Shown piece after piece: positions 1 through 6,790 of a stretch of 64,000 nucleotides of DNA (positions within the stretch are counted from its first letter, which is position 1; every line of letters starts with the position of its first letter). The translations under genes and the position numbers were made by a program. Below the pieces are notes generated by a model. The model had not been told where the DNA came from and did not search any database. It was given only the letters and a program-made list of their open reading frames with translations. The DNA is from Leisingera aquimarina DSM 24565. Lineage in GTDB: Bacteria > Pseudomonadota > Alphaproteobacteria > Rhodobacterales > Rhodobacteraceae. The stretch lies in assembly GCF_000473165.1 (NCBI RefSeq), contig NZ_KI421504.1, positions 1,749,437 to 1,813,436 of the forward strand. The letters run 5' to 3'.

Positions 1-627
1 GCTGTCCACGATACGGGTGGCGGCAAATGCCGCGGGAGCACTGGCACTGGGTTCATAAGTTGAGATGTCGGAAAAATAGACCGTGTCTTTCTCACCAGCC
101 GCAGCCAGCTGGAAAGCATGGGCAAGACCAGACTCCTTGAAGGGGCCGGTAGACATGTTCGTCGTGTAATCGGCTTCCTTGGCGACAGAAAAGATAACGT
201 CGCCCGACGGGTCGATCAGGAATATGTCGTAAAACCCAAGCCGCTCCATCATCTTTTTGAAGGCCGGGTGGTTGCGTTCGAAGTGAACGTCATATGGCGA
301 AGCAGCAGAGGCAAACATCGAAAGATTCTGAACTGCATCTTGCCCGGAGCCTTCACGTGTGCCCCAGGTCACCGCAAGGTCTTTCATGGCCTTGGCGGTT
401 GATGGGACTGAAGAAATTGTCAGGATCGCGGCTTCGATGGACGCGAGATAGGACTGCAACGCCGCCTCGCGGTCCTGTATCATCGATTGCATGAATATTT
501 CGGCATCGTGAACAACACTGCGCCGGAAGTAACTGCTGCTGAAAGCAATCAGGACAATTGTCAGAGTGAGTGCGGAACCGATGACAAGCATCGGCAGCTT
601 GTGAGCCAGTTTCAAGGAACGGAACAT
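1..627 (-). CDS. Methyl-accepting chemotaxis protein, N-terminal part (cut by window edge)
   Basis: The reverse strand is open from an ATG at 627 to base 1 (209 codons) with no stop, so the gene continues beyond the left edge. Residues 8-30 form a hydrophobic membrane segment (LPMLVIGSALTLTIVLIAF). A periplasmic sensor follows, with features typical of dCache chemoreceptors: FYDIFLIDPSGDVIFSV and a KEADYTTNM segment, then a FSDISTYEPS segment. The HAMP and signalling domains should lie to the left. It would sense a small ligand outside the membrane and signal to CheA. An adenylate cyclase or histidine kinase with the same sensor cannot be excluded because the output domain is missing. Confidence 0.75.
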   Translation of the reverse strand, partial: MFRSLKLAHKLPMLVIGSALTLTIVLIAFSSSYFRRSVVHDAEIFMQSMIQDREAALQSYLASIEAAILTISSVPSTAKAMKDLAVTWGTREGSGQDAVQNLSMFASAASPYDVHFERNHPAFKKMMERLGFYDIFLIDPSGDVIFSVAKEADYTTNMSTGPFKESGLAHAFQLAAAGEKDTVYFSDISTYEPSASAPAAFAATRIVDS

Positions 628-1168
628 TTCTAACTTGCGACCTCCGGAACGCATCCGCCGGGCGGTGGATGCAGGCATTGATAATTGGCTCAATACAACG
701 CTAGATAGATTTTTAATCCGTTAAGACACCTGAGATTTCCAGGAATGAGTTGGGCAGGCAGCATCGGTTCCGGATAAAGAGCGTTAACCATTTGGGCAGC
801 ATCGCAGCCAGCGGGCAGATGTGTCCGGTGCACGGTTCTGCTTCGAAAGCGCGGAAATCGTTAACGTATCCGAAAATTGAGAGCCTCGATTCGGGGGGGG
901 AGCCCGGATCGAGTGGTCTCAGGCCGGTGAACGGCTACGGAATTCTCCTTGTTTGTTGATGGTTTGGAAAAAATATTAACGAATTGTTCACTTTCTCTGG
1001 CGCTGCGGGGGGCTTTTTTGCCATGGTTAAGCATCAATAACCGGGGGGTTAGGGAATTGTTAACGCTGCCACATTCTGTCCATGAATCCGTCTCAGCCTG
1101 GCAACATTGGGCCTCATTCCAGCCGCACGCCTGAATAACGATGCGTCTGTGGGAAGCTGGAGTGGATA
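628..1168. other. Intergenic region with TTAAC motifs and two possible CtrA half-sites
   Basis: About 540 bases between the chemoreceptor gene and the protease gene. The short open frames here lack start signals and codon character. TTAACCAT occurs at 784-791, and its complement at 1023-1030. Further TTAACG words lie near 860, 976 and 1059. TTAACCAT is the half-site linked to CtrA in alphaproteobacteria, and motility genes are often CtrA controlled there. The link to either flanking gene is inference. No RNA gene was recognised. Confidence 0.35.
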
Positions 1169-1882
1169 ATGAGACTTCTTATTGCTGCGATTGCGGCGTG
1201 CCTGTCTTTGGGCATGCCCGATGGCGTGACTGCGGATGGTTCGCGGTCCAACGTCAGATCAATGGAAGGGTGGGAGGCCGTAGGACGGCTGAACATCTCC
1301 AACAAAAACATGTGCACCGGGGCGCTTGTCGCACCAGACTTGGTGCTGACGGCGGCGCATTGCCTGTTCGATCCCAGGACGGGCGCGCCGGTTGACCCGT
1401 CCACCATCAGGTTCGAAGCGGGCCTGTCCGGGCGGCAGGCCGTGGCCCTGCGGCAAGTGGTGAAAGCGGTGATGCACCCGCAGTACCGTTACCGGCCTGC
1501 AGGCACCCATCAGATCGGCAGCGATCTGGCGGTGCTGAAACTTGACCGGCCGATCAGCCGCAGACAGGTTCAGCCGCTGACAATGTCCAGCGGCGCGGCG
1601 CGGGGGGATATCCTGGGTGTTCTGTCCTACACCCGCAGGCATGCGACCCGGCCTAGTCTGGAGCGGTCCTGCAGCGTCCTGGCGCGGCAGAGCCGGACCT
1701 TGGTGATGTCCTGCTTGGTGGATTTCGGTGCTTCAGGCTCGCCGGTTCTGGAAATGCGCCCAGGATTGCCGCCGCGGCTGGTTTCGGTCATCTCGGCCAA
1801 GGCAGCGATGGGCAACCGCCGGGTGTCGATTGGAACGGCGTTGGATTCGACGCTCCGGGATCTGATGCGGCGGGCAGGCTGA
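1169..1882 (+). CDS. Secreted trypsin-like serine protease
   Basis: A 237-residue protein with an N-terminal signal peptide (RLLIAAIAACLSLG, likely cleaved near residues 22-24). It carries a chymotrypsin-fold catalytic triad: His in LTAAHC, Asp in GSDLAVLKLD and Ser in GASGSPV. The family includes V8-like glutamyl endopeptidases and short bacterial trypsins, and the length fits. It should act in the periplasm or outside the cell. It is convergent with the type I secretion operon, whose last gene ends 70 bases away on the other strand. A role in adhesin processing would be speculation. The ATG at 1169 follows a GGAG seven bases upstream. Substrate specificity cannot be read from the sequence. 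Confidence 0.85.
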   Translation: MRLLIAAIAACLSLGMPDGVTADGSRSNVRSMEGWEAVGRLNISNKNMCTGALVAPDLVLTAAHCLFDPRTGAPVDPSTIRFEAGLSGRQAVALRQVVKAVMHPQYRYRPAGTHQIGSDLAVLKLDRPISRRQVQPLTMSSGAARGDILGVLSYTRRHATRPSLERSCSVLARQSRTLVMSCLVDFGASGSPVLEMRPGLPPRLVSVISAKAAMGNRRVSIGTALDSTLRDLMRRAG

Positions 1883-1951
1883 CGGACCCAGCCATATAAA
1901 GCACAGCTTTCTGCCTGCCGCCGAAACCGGGTGCAGGTGTTTTCCTTGGCA

Positions 1952-3130
1952 TCAAGGCTCGCGCAGGGCTTCGCGGGACTTGTAAAGCGGTTTCAGGAGA
2001 TATTGCAGCACAGTTTTGGCGCCGGTCTGCAGTTCTGCGGTTGCCCGCATCCCCGGGCGGATTTCTATGGTTTGCTGGCGTTCGGTAAAACCGGATTTGT
2101 CGACCCGCACCGTCACCCGGTAATAAGGCTCGGCGCGCGGGTTGCGCTCGTCCTCGAAAGTGTCGGCTGAGACGAAATCCACCTTGCCGCGCAGGGAGCC
2201 GTAGATGGTGTAATCGTAGGCCGAAAGCTTGATCGTGGCGTCCTGACCGGGTTGGACACTGGCGATGTTCTCAGGCTTGATGCGGGCTTCTACAAACAGC
2301 TCTTCGCCCAGCGGGATGATCTCAAGTATCTCTTCGCCGGGACGGATCACGCCGCCGATCGTGGTGACGGACAGGCTGTTGACGATACCGGCCATCGGCG
2401 AGGTGATGATGGTGCGGTTCAGCTGATCCACCGCCAAACGCTGCTCCTGGCGCAGGGTGGTGAGCTCGCGCAAAGTCCGGGAGTACTCCTCGGCCTGTTC
2501 CAATTCTGCCTGGGTGCCGATCTCGTTGTATTTGGCACGGGCATCGGTGGACAGTTTGCGGGCCTTGTTCACTTCGATCAAGGCCACGATCTTCTGCTTG
2601 TAGAGCCGCTCCATATTGGCCAGCTCAGCATTTTGCTGGTCCAGGATCTGTTTGGCGCTGTCACGGCGGCTGGTGAAATCAGTCTGGCGGGCAGTCAGCA
2701 GCCCGCGTTCAGAGGACAGGATGCGGGGGGAGCGCTGCGCCAGCATCTCCGGCACCGTGAATTCAAAGGCGCCTTTCATTTGCGCCTCCAGCCGGTAGCG
2801 TTTGATTTCCAGCGCGTCGATCTGGTTTTGCAGCTCATCGGCAGCGGCGCGGAATTTGGTATCCTGCAGCTTGGCCAGCACCTGGCCTGCGGTGACGATG
2901 TCGCCTTGGCGCACCTGCAGCTCGGCCAGGATGCCACCTTCGAGGTTCTGAACGATTTGCGAGCGGGAAGAGGACACCACCTGGCCCTCGCCGCGGACAA
3001 TTTCGTCAATCGAGGCAAACGCGGCCCAGATCAGGAAGGTCAGAAGGGCGGCAAGCACCAAATAGATGATGCGGCTGGCGCTGCGCGGAGTCTCTGCGTT
3101 GCCGTAGGGGTCGTGCAGGGACATGGTCAT
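1952..3130 (-). CDS. HlyD-family type I secretion periplasmic adaptor
   Basis: A 392-residue membrane fusion protein with a short cytoplasmic N-terminus, one membrane segment (about 21-39), a biotinyl-lipoyl-like half motif (VQNLEGGILAEL), a long alpha-helical hairpin rich in Glu, Gln and Lys, and a C-terminal beta-barrel region (RPGMRATAELQTG). It links the inner-membrane ABC exporter to TolC. The chosen ATG at 3130 overlaps the exporter stop codon (ATGA), a sign of translational coupling. A longer open frame running up to 3373 lies inside the exporter gene and is not used. It is the last gene of the leftward operon adhesin-tolC-ABC-hlyD, which suggests a dedicated exporter for that adhesin. 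Confidence 0.92.
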   Translation of the reverse strand: MTMSLHDPYGNAETPRSASRIIYLVLAALLTFLIWAAFASIDEIVRGEGQVVSSSRSQIVQNLEGGILAELQVRQGDIVTAGQVLAKLQDTKFRAAADELQNQIDALEIKRYRLEAQMKGAFEFTVPEMLAQRSPRILSSERGLLTARQTDFTSRRDSAKQILDQQNAELANMERLYKQKIVALIEVNKARKLSTDARAKYNEIGTQAELEQAEEYSRTLRELTTLRQEQRLAVDQLNRTIITSPMAGIVNSLSVTTIGGVIRPGEEILEIIPLGEELFVEARIKPENIASVQPGQDATIKLSAYDYTIYGSLRGKVDFVSADTFEDERNPRAEPYYRVTVRVDKSGFTERQQTIEIRPGMRATAELQTGAKTVLQYLLKPLYKSREALREP

Positions 3131-5433
3131 TTGCCTTCCCCGGCGGCCAGATGGGCCAGGACCTGATCCCGCGGCCCGTCCACAACCATCCGGCCCGATT
3201 GCAGGATCAGGGTGCGGTTGGTCAGCGACAGGATCGGCATCCGGTGGGTCGCGACCACTGCGGTGCGGCCTTCCAGCCAGCTCTCCAGACGGCTTACCAG
3301 GGTGCGCTCCAGTGTTTGGTCCAGTGCCGCGGTGGGCTCGTCCAGCAGCACCACCGAAGGATCCTGCAACCACAGCCGTGCCCAGCCGATGGACTGGCGC
3401 TGGCCGATGGAAAGGCCATGGCCGCCATCGCTGATTTCCAGATCCAGACCCTTGTGATGGCTGCGCACATGCGCCCCGAGGCCGGCAAATTCCAGCGCTT
3501 CCATCAGCCGGTCGTCATCGCGCTCCAGCTGGTTAAGGTTCAGGTTGTCGCGCAGGGTGCCGGCAAACAGGCGCACGTCCTGGCTGAGATATCCGATGTT
3601 CGCCCGCAGGTCGCGCGGGTCGATCTGCGCCATATCGGTGCCATCCAGCAGAATCCGGCCGTGATCGGGCGCATAAAGCCCCGACAACAGCTTAAGCAGC
3701 GTGGATTTTCCCGAGCCATTGACGCCCAGCACTGCAACCCGCTGACCGGGGGTGACTGCCACGGCCTGCACATCCAGCGTCGGTGCGGCGTCGTCCTCAT
3801 AGCGGAACAGGATCTCGCGCAGGTCGAACCGGCCCTCGATTTTCTGACGGCGCAGGTAGGTGCGTTCTTTCTCTTTCTCCTGCGGCGCCTGGGCAATGGC
3901 GTCCAACCCTTCCAAGGCTGCCTTGACGTTGCTCCAGCGCGCCAAAGTGCCGGCAAATTGCGTGAGCGGCGCCAGGGTGCGGCTGGTCAGGATGCCGGTG
4001 GCGATGATGGTGCCGACGGTGAATTCGCCTGCAAACACCAAGAGCGTGCCCAGAACCACAGCGGTGATATAGGTCGCCTGCTGGACCCCTTGCGACCAGT
4101 AGGTGAGGGCGCTGGACAGTTTGCGCTGCTCGGTCGCGGAATGCGAGGACAGGGTGTTCAGCTCATCCCACAGGCGCAGCACCCGTTCCTCACCGCGCTG
4201 GGTTTTTACGGTGTCGAGTTCGGTGACAACCTCATGCAGCAGCCGCCCGGCCTTGGCGTTGGCGCCTTGGGTCTGGCGGGTCAGGGCGATCATCTTCTTC
4301 TGCATGAAATAGGCAGGCAGCAGCATCAGAATGCCGCCGGCGACAATCACCCAGACCACCGGCCCGGCAATCGAGGCCACCAGCAGCAGGAAGACGGCGA
4401 TAAAGGGAATATCTGCCAGGGTCGAGATGGTGGAGGATGTAAAAAACTCCCGCACCGATCCGAAATCGCGCATTGCTGCGAACAGGCCGGACGGCGGCAG
4501 CGGTTTCTTGTCCGAGCGCATGCCGATCAGGCGGCGCATCAGATTGTGCTGCACCGACAGCTCGATCTGGCGGCCGGCGGCATCGGTCAGCCGGGCACGG
4601 GCCAGTTTCAGCATTGCCTCCAGCGCAATTGCCAGAAAGGCACCGACCGCCAGTACCCATAGGGTGGCTTGCGATTGGTGCGGCACCACCCGGTCGTAGA
4701 CCTGAAGCGAGAACAGTGCGACCGAAACCGCCAGTATATTGGCGACCAGCGAGCCCAGCATGATCTCGCCGACCTGGCGGCGGTATTTCGGAAACTCACT
4801 CCAGAACCAGTGGCCGGGATCGATCTGCGGCGTGTGTTTTGCCGCCATCTGCTTGAGCGAGGGGCGGGCCGACAGAACGGTGCCAGTGAAATAGGGACTG
4901 AAGTCTGCCAGCGGCACTTCTGTGCGGTTGTCTGCGCAAGAGGTGTCGTAGATGGTCAGTGTTTCTTCGGCCTGGCTCAGCACCAGCACGCATTGGCCGC
5001 CGGACATGACCGCAAGCGCGGGCCAGAGGGCCGGGTTCAAGGTTTGCTTTTCCAGGATCTTCGGCTGCAACCCGGTGGTGTGCAGCGCCTTGGCCAGTGA
5101 ATGCAGCGACAGGTCGCCGGGTGTTTCGCTCCACAGGAAGGCGGCGACGTCGCTGACCGGCACTTCGCTGCCCTTCAGAGCGGCCAGGGTGGCAATCAGG
5201 CTGGAGCGGTGCTGAATGCGGGTTGCTGCGCCCTCCAGCAGCGAGCCGACTTCTGGCTGGGTGTCCTGCGGCGGGGCTTTTGGCAGCGGATTGGCATCCG
5301 GCGCGGCGGCGGGCGTGTTGGCTGGCTGCATTGCCTGCGGTGTTCCGGTCCCGGAGGCAGGCACTGCCCGCAGCACCGGCTTTTTGCCGGAGGCGGGCAG
5401 GGGGCGGGGCGGCTTTTGCGTTGTGTCGGTCAA
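3127..5433 (-). CDS. Type I secretion ABC transporter, permease/ATPase with C39-like domain
   Basis: A 768-residue half transporter. A Pro/Ala-rich N-terminal tail (1-60) precedes a degenerate C39 peptidase-like domain without an obvious catalytic Cys (about 70-195). A six-helix membrane domain follows (about 220-480), then a nucleotide-binding domain with Walker A GVNGSGKST (about 569), signature LSIGQRQ and Walker B VVLLDEPTAALD. The inactive C39-like domain is typical of exporters for large RTX or Bap-type substrates. The start is TTG at 5433, overlapping the tolC stop as TTGA, with a GGGGAC ribosome-site-like stretch upstream. An in-frame ATG near residue 35 is the alternative. It probably exports the adhesin encoded upstream. 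Confidence 0.92.
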   Translation of the reverse strand: MTDTTQKPPRPLPASGKKPVLRAVPASGTGTPQAMQPANTPAAAPDANPLPKAPPQDTQPEVGSLLEGAATRIQHRSSLIATLAALKGSEVPVSDVAAFLWSETPGDLSLHSLAKALHTTGLQPKILEKQTLNPALWPALAVMSGGQCVLVLSQAEETLTIYDTSCADNRTEVPLADFSPYFTGTVLSARPSLKQMAAKHTPQIDPGHWFWSEFPKYRRQVGEIMLGSLVANILAVSVALFSLQVYDRVVPHQSQATLWVLAVGAFLAIALEAMLKLARARLTDAAGRQIELSVQHNLMRRLIGMRSDKKPLPPSGLFAAMRDFGSVREFFTSSTISTLADIPFIAVFLLLVASIAGPVVWVIVAGGILMLLPAYFMQKKMIALTRQTQGANAKAGRLLHEVVTELDTVKTQRGEERVLRLWDELNTLSSHSATEQRKLSSALTYWSQGVQQATYITAVVLGTLLVFAGEFTVGTIIATGILTSRTLAPLTQFAGTLARWSNVKAALEGLDAIAQAPQEKEKERTYLRRQKIEGRFDLREILFRYEDDAAPTLDVQAVAVTPGQRVAVLGVNGSGKSTLLKLLSGLYAPDHGRILLDGTDMAQIDPRDLRANIGYLSQDVRLFAGTLRDNLNLNQLERDDDRLMEALEFAGLGAHVRSHHKGLDLEISDGGHGLSIGQRQSIGWARLWLQDPSVVLLDEPTAALDQTLERTLVSRLESWLEGRTAVVATHRMPILSLTNRTLILQSGRMVVDGPRDQVLAHLAAGEGK

Positions 5434-6719
5434 ATCTTGTCCCCATCGGCCAGCAGCCCCAGGTCGCGTGCCAGCTGCAGCTGGATCAGCACCACCTCGT
5501 ATTTTGCGTCGATATAGGCCTGTTCACGGCGCACCAGCTCTTCATAAACCTGGATCACCTCCATCACCGGGCGCTGGCCCGCTTCGAATTGCTTTTGGAA
5601 CAGGCCGTAAGTCTCGCGGCTGCGGCGCACCAGCGCGGCGGTCTCACCTTCCTGGCGCCGGTAGGACGCAATTTGCTGGACCTGGCGGCTATAGGTGCGG
5701 CGGGCAATCTCCTCGGTCTCGCCAATCTGACGGGTGGCGGCCTCCTTGGAGGCTTCCAACGCTTGAATGGCGGCGGGTGTGCCCAATCCCAGCGGCTGGC
5801 CAACGCCCAGGGTCAGCCCAGCGCCCGATCCGTCGGAGGTCACATTGCCTGAGGCCGCAATCTGGGGCAGCAGCCCGGCGCGCCCGGACTTGGCCTGGGC
5901 GATGGTGCGGTCCGCTTCGGCGCTTGCCTTCAGCACGGCCAGGAACTGCACCTGCTCCGGCGGTGTGGCAATTCCCAGATGCGAAGGCTTTTGCGCAAAG
6001 GACTGGCCGGTCATCGCCTGCAGTTCCGCGCGCGCGGTTGCAGCGGCGTCATGGGCGGTGGCCGTGGCAGTGCGGATGCCGCTGATCTTGCTGTCCACCA
6101 CGTTGAGGTCGGCGCGGTCCGACACGCCGCCGTCGACACGGCCCTGCACAATGCGGCGGAATTCCTGCATCCGGCGCAGGGCACGGTTGCCATAGGCGGC
6201 CTTTTCATCGCCGCGTAAAGCAGCTGCATACAGCCCGACAGCGGTTTCGACGCGGCTGTTCATGTCCTGGGACAGGCTGACGGCGGCCACCTCGACATCG
6301 GCGGCGGCAAAGGCGCGCTCGGCCTTGCGGCGGCCATTGTCAAACAGCACCTGCTCAATCAGAAGGCCAGCCACCAAATCCCCCAGATCGGTCAGGCTGA
6401 CGGATGGGCCAAGGGTTGGCAGCCAATTCTTGGAGGCGGCTTCGGCGCGCAGCTTGGCGCTGATCAGCTCTGCCTCGGCGGCACGGGAGGAGGCGGAAAT
6501 TGCGGCCTCGGCCACTTGCCCATAGGCGCTGTCCTGCGCCAGCAAGGAACGGCGCTCCATCAGTTCCCGGATCACCTCGGAGGAGGCCTCGCCGGATTGC
6601 GTGAAATTGCTGCGCGGCGCGGTTTCCGCGCTTTCTCCGCCGCCGGACGGCAGCGTCTGGGCGCAGGCCGACAGGCTGCACATCACTGCGATGGCGCAAA
6701 AAAAGCGTCCCGGTTGCAT
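5430..6719 (-). CDS. TolC-family outer membrane channel lipoprotein
   Basis: A 429-residue outer membrane factor. A signal peptide ends in the lipobox LSAC with acylated Cys19. It is followed by two long helical repeats rich in Ala, Glu, Gln and Arg that form the periplasmic tunnel of TolC/LapE-like proteins, with FDNGRRKAERAF and AELQAMTG motifs seen in this family. It completes the tripartite type I secretion apparatus. The gene lies between the adhesin gene (71 bases upstream, with a strong stem-loop in the gap) and the ABC exporter gene, with which it overlaps by four bases. RND-type efflux is less likely because no RND pump is present. Confidence 0.9.
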   Translation of the reverse strand: MQPGRFFCAIAVMCSLSACAQTLPSGGGESAETAPRSNFTQSGEASSEVIRELMERRSLLAQDSAYGQVAEAAISASSRAAEAELISAKLRAEAASKNWLPTLGPSVSLTDLGDLVAGLLIEQVLFDNGRRKAERAFAAADVEVAAVSLSQDMNSRVETAVGLYAAALRGDEKAAYGNRALRRMQEFRRIVQGRVDGGVSDRADLNVVDSKISGIRTATATAHDAAATARAELQAMTGQSFAQKPSHLGIATPPEQVQFLAVLKASAEADRTIAQAKSGRAGLLPQIAASGNVTSDGSGAGLTLGVGQPLGLGTPAAIQALEASKEAATRQIGETEEIARRTYSRQVQQIASYRRQEGETAALVRRSRETYGLFQKQFEAGQRPVMEVIQVYEELVRREQAYIDAKYEVVLIQLQLARDLGLLADGDKI

Positions 6720-6758
6720 CCTGCCATATGCCCTTTGTTTTAGGCTTTTGATGTATTG

Positions 6759-6784
6759 GGCCCGGCGGAAATGACCGCCGGGCC
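6759..6784 (-). terminator. Stem-loop between adhesin gene and tolC
   Basis: A perfect 10-base-pair stem: GGCCCGGCGG (6759-6768) pairs with CCGCCGGGCC (6775-6784) around a six-base loop. It sits 7 bases after the adhesin stop and 40 bases before tolC on the minus strand. There is no T run after it, so it may be a partial terminator or an mRNA-stabilising element that lets the abundant substrate be expressed above its exporter. Confidence 0.6.
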
Positions 6785-6790
6785 GATAGA

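Noticed and set aside
2252-4662. Long open frames on the plus strand opposite hlyD and the ABC exporter (304 and 503 codons)
   Set aside because: They are shadows of the exporter and adaptor genes in GC-rich DNA. Their translations are low in complexity, with no motifs, while the minus-strand frames match full families.
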